Origin: Flavobacterium rhamnosiphilum
GTDB taxonomy: Bacteria; Bacteroidota; Bacteroidia; Flavobacteriales; Flavobacteriaceae
DNA: 64,000 nt
NCBI RefSeq assembly: GCF_004349195.1
Contig: NZ_SMLG01000008.1
Coordinates: 109,760 to 173,759 of the forward strand
Reading direction: 5' to 3'
Below, piece by piece: positions 16,917-25,730 of this stretch. The position numbers were made by a program, and so were the translations under genes. Below the pieces are notes generated by a model, which saw nothing but the letters and a program-made list of their open reading frames with translations, was not told the origin of the DNA and ran no database searches. Numbering within the stretch: position 1 is the stretch's first letter; each line of letters starts with the position of its first letter.

Positions 16917-17969
16917 ATGACAACAATACAAGGTCCTGCGGTATTTTTAGCTCAATTTATTAGTGATGAAGCTCCTTTTAATTCCTTAGATGGAATTTGT
17001 AAATGGGCTGCTGACTTGGGATTTAAAGGTATTCAAATGCCAACATTAGATACTCGATTCATTGATTTACAAAAAGCAGCCGAAAGTAAAACGTATGCAG
17101 ATGAATTAAAAGGTACAATTGCTTCTTACGGATTAGAAATCACAGAATTATCAACACATTTACAAGGTCAGTTGGTTGCGGTTCATCCTGCTTATGACAA
17201 TTTTTTTGATGCCTTCGCTCCGGTAAACGTACATGGTAATTCTAAAGCAAGACAAGAATGGGCGGTGCAACAGTTGAAATACGCAGCAAAAGCATCGCGT
17301 AATTTAGGTTTAAATGCACATGCCACCTTTAGCGGTTCTTTACTTTGGCAATATTTTCATCCTTGGCCACAAAGGCCTCCGGGCTTAGTTGAAGATGGTT
17401 TTGCTGAATTGGCTAAACGCTGGTTGCCTATCTTAAATGAATTTGATCAAAATGGAGTTGATCTTTGTTATGAAATTCATCCCGGCGAAGATTTATTTGA
17501 TGGGGAAACCTATGAAATGTTCTTGAAAGCGGTGAATAATCATTCCAGAGCTTGTATTTTATATGATCCGTCCCATTTTGTATTGCAACAGTTGGATTAT
17601 ATACAATACATTGATTTTTATCATGAACGGATTAAAGCCTTTCATGTCAAGGATGCCGAGTTTAACCCCACAGGAAAACAAGGAACTTTTGGAGGATACC
17701 AAAGTTGGATAAACCGCGCAGGTCGTTATCGTTCCCCTGGAGATGGTCAAATTGATTTTAAAACTATTTTCAGCAAATTAGCACAATATGATTTCAAAGG
17801 TTGGGCTGTTATGGAATGGGAATGTTGTCTTAAAAATCAAGAAGATGGAGCTCGTGAAGGGGCTGAATTTATAAAAAATCATATTATAAAAGTTACTGAC
17901 AAAGCATTTGATGATTTTGCAGCTGTCGAAACAAATCAGGCTTTTAATAGAAAAAACTTAGGATTATAA
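16917..17969 (+). CDS. Sugar phosphate isomerase/epimerase family TIM-barrel protein
   Basis: AP endonuclease 2-like TIM barrel of 350 residues. Metal ligands typical of the family are visible: CYEIHPGEDLFDG (Glu near 186), YDPSHFVLQQLDY (Asp/His near 220), FHVKDAEF (His near 247) and VMEWECC (Glu near 300). No signal peptide. The tight spacing (10 bp before, 12 bp after) ties it to the operon. Likely isomerises the keto sugar released by the other enzymes; 3-keto sugar isomerisation is inference. Confidence 0.88.
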   Translation: MTTIQGPAVFLAQFISDEAPFNSLDGICKWAADLGFKGIQMPTLDTRFIDLQKAAESKTYADELKGTIASYGLEITELSTHLQGQLVAVHPAYDNFFDAFAPVNVHGNSKARQEWAVQQLKYAAKASRNLGLNAHATFSGSLLWQYFHPWPQRPPGLVEDGFAELAKRWLPILNEFDQNGVDLCYEIHPGEDLFDGETYEMFLKAVNNHSRACILYDPSHFVLQQLDYIQYIDFYHERIKAFHVKDAEFNPTGKQGTFGGYQSWINRAGRYRSPGDGQIDFKTIFSKLAQYDFKGWAVMEWECCLKNQEDGAREGAEFIKNHIIKVTDKAFDDFAAVETNQAFNRKNLGL

Positions 17970-17981
17970 AACTTAAATACA

Positions 17982-18362
17982 ATGAAAATGAAATTAAAAT
18001 ATTTGCTTTTTGGGGCAGCATTAATTAGCTTAACCTCATTTACCAATGATACTTTAGATGCAAAATATAGTAAACCTACTAAAAAAACAAACGCCATTTT
18101 TCAAACATCGGATGGTGAAAAATTAATTGCTAAATCAGATTGTATTGGATGCCATAAATTAGATAAAAAACTTATAGGTCCCTCCTATTTAGATATTGCA
18201 AAAAAGTACCCTGTCAATGAGAAAAACGTCAGTTATTTATCTGGTAAAATAATTAAAGGAGGTTCTGGAGTTTGGGGAACAATCCCTATGGCAGCACATG
18301 GATCTCTAAAAAAAGAAGAAGCAAAATCAATGGCAAAATATATTTTGTCCATAAAAAAATAA
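17982..18362 (+). CDS. Small c-type cytochrome, electron acceptor of the GMC dehydrogenase
   Basis: A 126-residue periplasmic monohaem cytochrome c. It has a Sec-type signal (MKMKLKYLLFGAALISLTSF), one haem site CIGCH at 54-58 and the axial Met103 in GTIPMAAHG. It follows the GMC, Gfo/Idh and isomerase genes in the same operon. Known glucoside 3-dehydrogenases use such a cytochrome to pass electrons to the respiratory chain, which fits this position. Confidence 0.9.
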   Translation: MKMKLKYLLFGAALISLTSFTNDTLDAKYSKPTKKTNAIFQTSDGEKLIAKSDCIGCHKLDKKLIGPSYLDIAKKYPVNEKNVSYLSGKIIKGGSGVWGTIPMAAHGSLKKEEAKSMAKYILSIKK

Positions 18363-18464
18363 TATAAAAAAAATGTCTGTTTTTTCTGTTTCACTATAGA
18401 ACATTTCAGAACACCCCATTTGTTTGCCTAATTTATTACTATTAACTAACCGTATTAAAAATAA

Positions 18465-19922
18465 ATGAAACAAAAAGAAGAAGAAAATAAAATCACAAAT
18501 AACCGTCGTGATTTTATAAAAACGACTGCTATTGCAGCTGCTGCCTTTATGATTGTTCCCCGTCATGTTTTAGGAAGAGGATTTGTTGCCCCTAGTGATC
18601 GTTTATCAATTGCCGGTATTGGTGTTGGTGGAAAAGGAAAGTCAGATATTGCTATGTTTGCCAGCAGTGGAAAAGCTGACATTTCATTTTTATGTGATGT
18701 AGATACCAGAAGAGCCGCTGCAAGTGTAAATGCATTTCCTAAAGCTAAATTTTACAAGGATTGGCGTGAAATGTTAGACAAAGAACATAAAAACTTCGAT
18801 GCTGTTTCAGTGTCTACTCCGGATCATAATCACGCGATTCAAGCTCTCGCAGCCATGCAGTTAGGGAAACATGTGTATGTTCAAAAACCAATGGCACATG
18901 ACATTTACGAAGCTCGCATTTTGACTCAAGCAGCCAAGAAATACAAAGTGGTCACCCAAATGGGGAATCAAGGTGCCTCAAATGATGGTACCCGAATCAT
19001 GAAAGAATGGTATGAAGCCGGTTTAATTGGTGATGTACACACTATTCATGCCTGGACAGACCGTCCGGTATGGCCTCAAGGTATTCCTTGGTCAACTAAT
19101 ATAGCTCAAATTCCTATGGAATTAGATTGGGATTTATGGTTGGGTACAGCTCCAAAAAAAGAATACGTAAATAAATTAGTGCCATTCAACTGGCGCGGAT
19201 GGTGGGATTACGGAACAGGTGCTTTAGGAGACATGGGTTGTCACTTGCTTGAAGCTCCTTTTAGTGTATTAAACTTAAAATATGCAAAAGATGTTCAATG
19301 CAGTGTTGGTTCTGTTTATGTAGATGAATTCAAAAGAGGGTATTTCCCAGAAAGTTGCCCCCCTTCAAGTCATGTAACGTTAACTTTTCCAAAAACAGAA
19401 AAAACAAATGGTGACGTAAAAGTACACTGGATGGATGGAGGAATTCAACCTGAAAGACCTTCCGAATTAGGTCCAAATGAAATTTTTGGAGACGGCGGAA
19501 ATGGAACATTGTTCACAGGTACGAAAGGAAAAATGATGTGTGATACGTATGGTTTAAATCCTCGTTTGCTTCCTCTTAGCAAAAATGAAAACCTTAAAAT
19601 TGCTCAAAAATATACCAGAGTAAAAGATGGTTCGAATGGACATTACAAGCAATGGGTTGAAGCGGCAATTGCGGGTTACGGAAAGAAAGAGCTGAGCTCC
19701 CCTTTCGAAATTGCAGGTCCTTTAACGGAAGCTTTATTAATGGCTAATTTAGCTATCAGAGGGTACGATGTGATGAGAGAAGAGCTTGGAGAAGAAGTCT
19801 ATCCGGGACGTTCTGCAAAATTATTGTGGGATAATGACAACATGAAAATCACCAATTTTGATGAAGTGAACCAATTTGTAAAACGAGACTATCGCCAAGG
19901 CTGGAAAGCGTTGACGTTATAA
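18465..19922 (+). CDS. Exported Gfo/Idh/MocA-family oxidoreductase with Tat signal
   Basis: 485 residues with a twin-arginine signal (NRRDFIKTTAIAAAAFM, residues 13-29), then the Rossmann fold ASDRLSIAGIGVGGKGKSD-like motif near 45-62, the VQKPMAHD motif near 144 and WRGWWDYGTGALGDMGCH near 248. The Tat signal places it in the periplasm with bound cofactor. Several exported members of this family act on glycans with tightly bound NAD. It is separated from the cytochrome gene by 102 bp but remains in the same run. Distinct from the cytoplasmic paralogue at 15752. Confidence 0.9.
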   Translation: MKQKEEENKITNNRRDFIKTTAIAAAAFMIVPRHVLGRGFVAPSDRLSIAGIGVGGKGKSDIAMFASSGKADISFLCDVDTRRAAASVNAFPKAKFYKDWREMLDKEHKNFDAVSVSTPDHNHAIQALAAMQLGKHVYVQKPMAHDIYEARILTQAAKKYKVVTQMGNQGASNDGTRIMKEWYEAGLIGDVHTIHAWTDRPVWPQGIPWSTNIAQIPMELDWDLWLGTAPKKEYVNKLVPFNWRGWWDYGTGALGDMGCHLLEAPFSVLNLKYAKDVQCSVGSVYVDEFKRGYFPESCPPSSHVTLTFPKTEKTNGDVKVHWMDGGIQPERPSELGPNEIFGDGGNGTLFTGTKGKMMCDTYGLNPRLLPLSKNENLKIAQKYTRVKDGSNGHYKQWVEAAIAGYGKKELSSPFEIAGPLTEALLMANLAIRGYDVMREELGEEVYPGRSAKLLWDNDNMKITNFDEVNQFVKRDYRQGWKALTL

Positions 19923-19946
19923 ATTCAAAAACTAAAAACACTAAAA

Positions 19947-20678
19947 ATGATTAAAAATATTTGTACTTCATTACTTCTAATGATACTGATTCAAACAGCA
20001 AATGCACAAACATTACCAAAAGGATTTAAATCAATATTTGATGGACAAACCACAACCGGATGGCATTCTTACGGAAAAAAAACTGCCGGTTCAGCTTGGA
20101 AAGTAGCAGATGGTGTTTTGCATTTTGACCCAACCGCTGCAAAAGATGGTCAAGGCGGTGATTTAGTAACTGATGTAGAATACGCTAATTTTCATTTAAA
20201 ACTAGAATGGAAAGTGGCAACAAATGCAAACAGCGGTATTATTTTCTATGTAAACGAGGATCTGACAAAATTCAAAAACACGTATGAAACGGGTTTAGAG
20301 ATGCAAGTGTTGGACAATGACGGTCACCCTGACGGAAAAATTGAAAAACACCGAGCAGGTAATTTGTATGATTTGATCAAAAGTTCTTCAGAGCCTGTAA
20401 AACCAGTTGGAGAATGGAATTCTGTTGATTTAGTATGTAAGTATGGAAAACTGACCATGTTACTTAATGGAGTAAAAGTTGTTGAAACGACGCTTTGGGA
20501 TGCCAATTTTAAAACTTTAGTTGCAGGAAGTAAATTTGCTACTTGGCCAGGTTTTGGTGCATTCAAAAAAGGTAAAATCGCATTGCAAGACCACGGAGAT
20601 AATGTGTGGTTCAGAAACATTATGATTAAAGAATGGAATTCAATGGAAATAACTACTGGATGTGAAAACGGTATGTAG
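19947..20678 (+). CDS. DUF1080 protein, probable 3-keto-glycoside hydrolase
   Basis: A secreted 243-residue protein (signal MIKNICTSLLLMILIQTANA) with one concanavalin-like DUF1080 domain: GFKSIFDGQTTTGWHSYG near 26, FHLKLEWKVATNANSGI near 70, and NVWFRNIMIKEW near the C-terminus. DUF1080 is now associated with 3-keto-disaccharide hydrolase activity. Its place between an exported Gfo/Idh/MocA protein and a permease supports glycosidic cleavage of a C3-oxidised glycoside in the periplasm. 24 bp from the preceding gene. Confidence 0.87.
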   Translation: MIKNICTSLLLMILIQTANAQTLPKGFKSIFDGQTTTGWHSYGKKTAGSAWKVADGVLHFDPTAAKDGQGGDLVTDVEYANFHLKLEWKVATNANSGIIFYVNEDLTKFKNTYETGLEMQVLDNDGHPDGKIEKHRAGNLYDLIKSSSEPVKPVGEWNSVDLVCKYGKLTMLLNGVKVVETTLWDANFKTLVAGSKFATWPGFGAFKKGKIALQDHGDNVWFRNIMIKEWNSMEITTGCENGM

Positions 20679-20736
20679 TATCTAATAGTAGTCACCAAAA
20701 AAATAATTTTCAACCAATCTTTTAATCAATAATTAA

Positions 20737-21954
20737 ATGAATACTACTGTCAGAATTAAACTATCGGCCATGATGTTTTTCAATTTCTTCGTTTGGGGAA
20801 TTTGGTTTGTAACTATGGGAACCTATTTAACCAAGGGCGGCATAATGGCTTCCGGTACACAAACAGGTTTGGCATACGGTACACAATGTTTAGGAGCAAT
20901 AATAGCCCCATTTATTGTAGGTATGATTGCCGATAAATTTTTCGCCGCTCAAAAGATTTTAGGTGTTCTGCATCTTGTGGGAGCCATTATTTTATACCTG
21001 ATTTCTATCCAAACCGATTTTGATTCGTTTTATTCCTTGCTATTAGTTTACATGATTCTTTTCATGCCAACTTTGGCTTTAGTTAACTCAATTTCCTTAA
21101 ATCAGATGACTAATGCAGAAAAAGAATTCGCAAGTATTAGAGTTTGGGGAACTATAGGTTGGATTGCTGCGAGTTTAATAATCGGCTGGATGGCTTGGGA
21201 ATCTTCACCAGAAAGCTTGAATATTACCTTTTTGATTTCTGCTATAGTTTCTGCCGGATTTGGTGTGTATTGCTTCTTTTTACCAAACACACCACCGCCA
21301 AAAGCAGGAAAAAAAGTAAGTTTTTCAGAAACAATTGGTCTGGATGCACTCAAAGTTTTGGCAGACAAAAACTATCTGATTTTCTTTATCGCATCGATAT
21401 TAATCTGTATTCCATTAGCATTTTATTATGGACAGGCGAATCAATTTTTGAATGAAGTTGGTATGCAAAGTGCTGCTGCAAAAATGACTATAGGACAAAT
21501 GTCTGAAACTTTATTTTTGTTCTTAATGCCACTGTTCTTTTTGAGATTTGGAATAAAACAAATGCTTTTGATAGGAATGCTTGCTTGGGTTTTACGCTAT
21601 TTATTGTTTGCTTATGGCGATGCCGAAAGCAATATTTGGATGTTATATGTTGCCATTGCTTTACACGGTATTTGTTATGATTTTTTCTTCGTAACAGGTC
21701 AAATTTACACAGACCAAAAAGCAGGTAAGGAATCACGTTCCTCTGCACAAGGTCTAATTACATTAGCGACTTATGGTGTTGGAATGTATATTGGTTTTTA
21801 TGTTGCCGGATTAATTGTCGATCAAAATTCAATGGAAGCCGGTATGCACAATTGGAATAAAATTTGGATTTTTCCATGTTTGTTTGCAATAGGAATTTCG
21901 TTACTGTTTTTTGTATTTTTTAAAGAGAAACATAAAATAAAGATCGAAGAATAA
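20737..21954 (+). CDS. MFS permease, nucleoside:H+ symporter (NupG) family
   Basis: Inner-membrane transporter with 12 predicted membrane helices over 405 residues. N-terminal IKLSAMMFFNFFVWGIWFV and the TMGTYLTKGG loop are typical of the NupG/XapB family; in Bacteroidetes such genes usually sit with Gfo/Idh/MocA and isomerase genes and import sugars rather than nucleosides. Here it probably imports the product of the periplasmic dehydrogenase and hydrolase. Substrate is inferred from context. Confidence 0.85.
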   Translation: MNTTVRIKLSAMMFFNFFVWGIWFVTMGTYLTKGGIMASGTQTGLAYGTQCLGAIIAPFIVGMIADKFFAAQKILGVLHLVGAIILYLISIQTDFDSFYSLLLVYMILFMPTLALVNSISLNQMTNAEKEFASIRVWGTIGWIAASLIIGWMAWESSPESLNITFLISAIVSAGFGVYCFFLPNTPPPKAGKKVSFSETIGLDALKVLADKNYLIFFIASILICIPLAFYYGQANQFLNEVGMQSAAAKMTIGQMSETLFLFLMPLFFLRFGIKQMLLIGMLAWVLRYLLFAYGDAESNIWMLYVAIALHGICYDFFFVTGQIYTDQKAGKESRSSAQGLITLATYGVGMYIGFYVAGLIVDQNSMEAGMHNWNKIWIFPCLFAIGISLLFFVFFKEKHKIKIEE

Positions 21955-21979
21955 ATTCGAGTAATTTAAATAGAAACAA

Positions 21980-22873
21980 ATGAGCACTAATTTGAATAGA
22001 AGATCAGCAATAAAAGGATTACTTGCGACAACAGCTGCTTTTGGAATTCCTTCTGGATTTTCTGCTTTGGCTATGCAAAAAAATGAAACAGAAACACAAT
22101 TAGGTATGTTGAAAGGAAATATAAACCATTCCGTTTCCCGCTGGTGTTTTAGTGACATCGATTTAGACACGTTATGCGTCGAATCAAAAAAAATGGGGAT
22201 TACCGGGATTGATTTAGTTGGACCAAAAGATTGGCCTACTCTAAAAAAATATGATTTGGTTTCTACAATGTGTAATGGTGCCGAAATTAATTTAGTAGAT
22301 GGTTTCAATGACATTCAATTTCATGAGACTCTGATAAAAAAATACACTGAAATGATTCCGCTTGTCGCAAAAGCCGGTTATAAGAATCTAATTTGCTTTA
22401 GCGGAAGCCGAAGAGGAAAAACGGATGAAGAAGGTTGGAATAATTGTGTTATTGGTTTGCAAAAACTAATTCCCTTGGCCGAAAAGCATAATATAATCCT
22501 TGTCATGGAATTGCTAAACAGCAAAATTGACCACAAAGATTACCAATGCAACAGAACCTCATGGGGAGTGGAATTAGCGAAACGATTAAATTCTGAAAAT
22601 TTCAAGTTGCTTTATGATATTTATCACATGCAAATTGATGAAGGTGATGTGATTAGAAGCATAAGAGATAACCATCAATATATTGCACATTACCATACTG
22701 CAGGCGTTCCGGGGCGAAATGAAATTGACGGAACTCAGGAACTCAATTATGCTGCAATCATGAAAGCGATTGCAAAAACTGGTTTTAAGGGATTTGTAGG
22801 ACAAGAATTTATTCCTAAAAATCCGGATAAACTAGCTTCATTGAAACAGGCTATAGCAATATGTGATATTTAA
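21980..22873 (+). CDS. Exported TIM-barrel protein, hydroxypyruvate-isomerase-like
   Basis: 297-residue AP endonuclease 2-like barrel with a twin-arginine-type N-terminus (MSTNLNRRSAIKGLLATT, RR at 7-8). Metal site residues appear in VMELLNSKIDHKDY (Glu), LYDIYHMQIDEGD (Asp/His), HYHTAGVPGRNE and GFVGQEFIPK (Glu). This arrangement is that of hydroxypyruvate isomerase-like enzymes. Same operon, 25 bp after the permease and 19 bp before another barrel. Probably acts on a 3-keto sugar in the periplasm. Confidence 0.87.
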   Translation: MSTNLNRRSAIKGLLATTAAFGIPSGFSALAMQKNETETQLGMLKGNINHSVSRWCFSDIDLDTLCVESKKMGITGIDLVGPKDWPTLKKYDLVSTMCNGAEINLVDGFNDIQFHETLIKKYTEMIPLVAKAGYKNLICFSGSRRGKTDEEGWNNCVIGLQKLIPLAEKHNIILVMELLNSKIDHKDYQCNRTSWGVELAKRLNSENFKLLYDIYHMQIDEGDVIRSIRDNHQYIAHYHTAGVPGRNEIDGTQELNYAAIMKAIAKTGFKGFVGQEFIPKNPDKLASLKQAIAICDI

Positions 22874-22892
22874 CGAATCTAAAAAATAACTC

Positions 22893-23765
22893 ATGATAAA
22901 AAGAAGAGAATTTTTAATTAATGCCAGTTTAGCATTAGGTGCATTAGCCATTGCGCCTACATTTGCTTTTGGCATCAAAAAACGAAATATCGGATTACAG
23001 CTTTATTCTTTGAGAGAATCATTACCAAAAGATGTGAAAGGCGTTTTGGAGCAAGTGGTAAAAGCAGGATATAAGGAGGTTGAAACCTATGGGTTTTCTG
23101 CAAAGGATGGCTTTTTTGGTACGTCTGCAAAAGACTTTAAAGCAATTTTATCCGATAATGGATTAAAAGCAACCAGCGGCCATTATGATTTTAGTTCTTT
23201 CATAGATAAGAATAATTCCGATTTTTTAAAGGCTTCAATTGAAACCGCGAATATCCTTGGAAGCGAATATCTAACAATTCCTTGGTTATCAGAGTCCGTG
23301 AGAACTAATGCTGATGGTTACAAGAAAACGGCTTTAAAGATAAATGAAGCCGCAATACTTTGTAAAGATGCAGGTTTAAAATTAGCCTACCACAATCATG
23401 ATTTTGAATTTAAGACTTTTGGAAATACAACGGGCTATGAAATTCTGTTGAATGAAACTGATAAAAAATTAGTTGATTTTGAATTGGATTTGTATTGGGC
23501 GGTTCGTTCCGGAAATAACCCGTTAAAATTATTTAAAGAAAATCCAGGGCGTTTTACAATGTGGCATGTAAAAGACATGGATAAAACGGATTCAAAATTA
23601 AATACAGAAATTGGGAAAGGCGCGATTGATTTTAAAGCCATTTTTGCTGAAGCGAAACTTTCAGGAATGAAACACTTCTTTGTGGAACATGAAACTAATT
23701 ATTATCCAAATCCAATAGAATCTGTAAAAACAAGTTGTGCTTATCTAGAAAAATATTTGTTGTAA
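22893..23765 (+). CDS. Exported sugar phosphate isomerase/epimerase family protein
   Basis: 290 residues, N-terminal Tat-type signal MIKRREFLINASLALGALA, then the barrel starting IGLQLYSLRESL. Ligand motifs: LAYHNHDFEFK (His/Glu), VDFELDLYWAVRSG (Asp), MWHVKDMDK (His) and FFVEHETNYYPNP (Glu). Last gene of the operon, ended by a strong bidirectional terminator. Homologous to but clearly different from the two other barrels in the operon, suggesting either sequential isomerisation steps or different substrates. Confidence 0.88.
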   Translation: MIKRREFLINASLALGALAIAPTFAFGIKKRNIGLQLYSLRESLPKDVKGVLEQVVKAGYKEVETYGFSAKDGFFGTSAKDFKAILSDNGLKATSGHYDFSSFIDKNNSDFLKASIETANILGSEYLTIPWLSESVRTNADGYKKTALKINEAAILCKDAGLKLAYHNHDFEFKTFGNTTGYEILLNETDKKLVDFELDLYWAVRSGNNPLKLFKENPGRFTMWHVKDMDKTDSKLNTEIGKGAIDFKAIFAEAKLSGMKHFFVEHETNYYPNPIESVKTSCAYLEKYLL

Positions 23766-23781
23766 ACCATACTATTCTTTA

Positions 23782-23826
23782 ACTAAAAAAGATGCATTTC
23801 TAATAATTAGAATGCATCTTTTTTAG
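23782..23826. terminator. Bidirectional terminator between convergent genes
   Basis: Arms ACTAAAAAAGATGCATT and its reverse complement AATGCATCTTTTTTAGT, with inner pairing TCTAAT/ATTAGA and a single bulged T. Flanked by A and T runs, so it can stop transcription from both sides. Confidence 0.88.
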
Positions 23827-23844
23827 TTGAATCTATCCCTTATT

Positions 23845-25500
23845 TTACTCCGTTATATTAAATCCTGCAACATAAAAATTTTTGTCTATTTCCAGTTTTG
23901 AATTTTCAGTAATCGTTGGAAGATTCTTCCATTCCGTTTCGGGTTTCAGTAATTCTTCTTTTCCATTCAGAGTTACTTTGACAGGCATATTAAAACCAGA
24001 AATACAATTTGTCCAGCGGTATCCCACTTGATTATCCTTGAAAAAATATTCTAATGTTGGAATTCGAGTATCTCTTAAATATTGATTAAAAACGGTTGAT
24101 AAATTGATTCCAACTTGCTGACTTAAATAATCTTCAATTTGTTTTGTAGTAACGGTTTGGTGATAAAAAGTACTGTTCAAACCTCTTAACATTCCTCTCC
24201 ATTTTTCATCATCATTTACAATTTGACGTAAAGTATGCAACATGTTCCCTCCTTTTGGATACATATCACCAGAACCTTCGTTGTTTACACCGTAGTTCCC
24301 TATAATTGGCTTGTCATTATTTATTCCTTTTCTTGTCCCTCTCACATATTCAAATCCGGCATCTTTTCCATAGTAATATTCTACAAAAAGACTTTCAGAA
24401 TAATTCGTAAAACTTTCGTGAATCCACATGTCAGCAATATCTTTATACGTGATATTATTGGCAAACCACTCATGCCCAGATTCGTGAATAATAATAAAAT
24501 CAAACTTTAAACCCCAACCTGTTCCGCTTAAATCCCTACCTCGATATCCGTTTTGAAAACCATTCCCGTACGTTACGCTACTTTGATGTTCCATTCCTAA
24601 ATACGGAGCTTCAATTAACTTGTAGCTGTCTTCATAAAATGGATACGGTCCAAACCAATGCTCAAAAGCTTTCAGCATCCTTGGAACATCTTGAAATTGT
24701 TTTTTGGCTTTCGCCAGATTATCTCTCAAAACATAATAGTTGCAATCTAAATCGCCTTTTTCGCCTTTATATTTTTCTGAAAAGGAAACATAATCACCAA
24801 TATTGATATTTACACCATAATTATTGATAGGATTTGATACATACCAATTATAGGTTTTGGTTCCGTCTTTTAATTGTTTAACACTTAGCAAACGACCATT
24901 AGAAACATCCATCAAATTTTTTGGGACATTTACGCTAATCAACATAGTATCCACTTCGTCATACATGTGATCTTTATTAGGCCACCAAACACTGGCTCCC
25001 AATCCTTGACAGGAAGAAGCAATAAATAGATTTCCATTAGTATCCTTTTTCCAAGTAATTCCACCATCCCATGGCGGATTAACAGCTACTTTAGGCTTTC
25101 CTCCGTAAAATATGGTAAGTTCTTTTATTGTACCTTTTGTTTGAGGAGCAATTAATTCAATAAAAAATGCATTTCCTTCTCTTCTATATTTTAAAGCTAC
25201 GCCATCCTGAATAACTTTATAAATATTCATTGGATTTTGCAAGTCAATTTGCATAGTATTGTATTCTTCCAACACTTTATATCGAATGGTGTTAGAGCCT
25301 GAAATTGTACTGTCTGTAGGATTTACTTTAATATTAAGATGATAGTATTTCACATCCCACCACGCTCTTTCTTTAGTGATACTACCGCGCAAAGTATCTT
25401 GTCGGGTAAATATTTGCTCCGATTTTCCTAGTAAACCTTGTGCATTTACACCATTAAAAAATAGAAATGTGATAAAAATAATACTAAACTGTTTTTTCAT
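23845..25500 (-). CDS. M1-family zinc metallopeptidase
   Basis: Secreted aminopeptidase-type protein of 551 residues with signal MKKQFSIIFITFLFFNGVNAQ. The M1 exopeptidase motif appears as LGMEHQSSVTYG (near 291) and the zinc site as IIHESGHEWFANN with WIHESFTNYSES 18 residues after, so both His and the Glu ligand are present. N-terminal beta domain SITKERAWWDVKYYHLNIKV is typical. The C-terminal domain is short compared with APN (about 550 against 850 residues), as in the smaller Bacteroidetes group. Single gene with its own TATTTTTG box. Confidence 0.93.
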   Translation of the reverse strand: MKKQFSIIFITFLFFNGVNAQGLLGKSEQIFTRQDTLRGSITKERAWWDVKYYHLNIKVNPTDSTISGSNTIRYKVLEEYNTMQIDLQNPMNIYKVIQDGVALKYRREGNAFFIELIAPQTKGTIKELTIFYGGKPKVAVNPPWDGGITWKKDTNGNLFIASSCQGLGASVWWPNKDHMYDEVDTMLISVNVPKNLMDVSNGRLLSVKQLKDGTKTYNWYVSNPINNYGVNINIGDYVSFSEKYKGEKGDLDCNYYVLRDNLAKAKKQFQDVPRMLKAFEHWFGPYPFYEDSYKLIEAPYLGMEHQSSVTYGNGFQNGYRGRDLSGTGWGLKFDFIIIHESGHEWFANNITYKDIADMWIHESFTNYSESLFVEYYYGKDAGFEYVRGTRKGINNDKPIIGNYGVNNEGSGDMYPKGGNMLHTLRQIVNDDEKWRGMLRGLNSTFYHQTVTTKQIEDYLSQQVGINLSTVFNQYLRDTRIPTLEYFFKDNQVGYRWTNCISGFNMPVKVTLNGKEELLKPETEWKNLPTITENSKLEIDKNFYVAGFNITE

Positions 25501-25516
25501 AATTAATCATTTTGAA

Positions 25517-25524
25517 CAAAAATA
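25517..25524 (-). promoter_or_regulatory. Candidate -7 box for the M1 peptidase gene
   Basis: TATTTTTG on the minus strand 17 nt before the start codon at 25500. Confidence 0.4.
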
Positions 25525-25675
25525 AACTTTATAATATTATAAATATAGGACTCCAAAAAATTATTTTTCAGCATATACCTGAACATATTCTTGTATAAAT
25601 TTATTTTCTTTTCCCCGAATCCAAACTGAGGAATGATTGTCATTCATGCATTTACTGATGAAGTAAACTTTAAAT

Positions 25676-25711
25676 AAAAAGCGACTATCTCTATTGAAAT
25701 AGTCGCTTTTT
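25676..25711 (-). terminator. Intrinsic terminator after the ATP-grasp gene
   Basis: Perfect 13-bp stem AAAAAGCGACTAT / ATAGTCGCTTTTT around a 10-nt loop, ending in T5 on the minus strand, 20 bp after the stop of the ATP-grasp gene at 25731. Confidence 0.88.
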
Positions 25712-25730
25712 ATACTTTATGCATTAAAAA

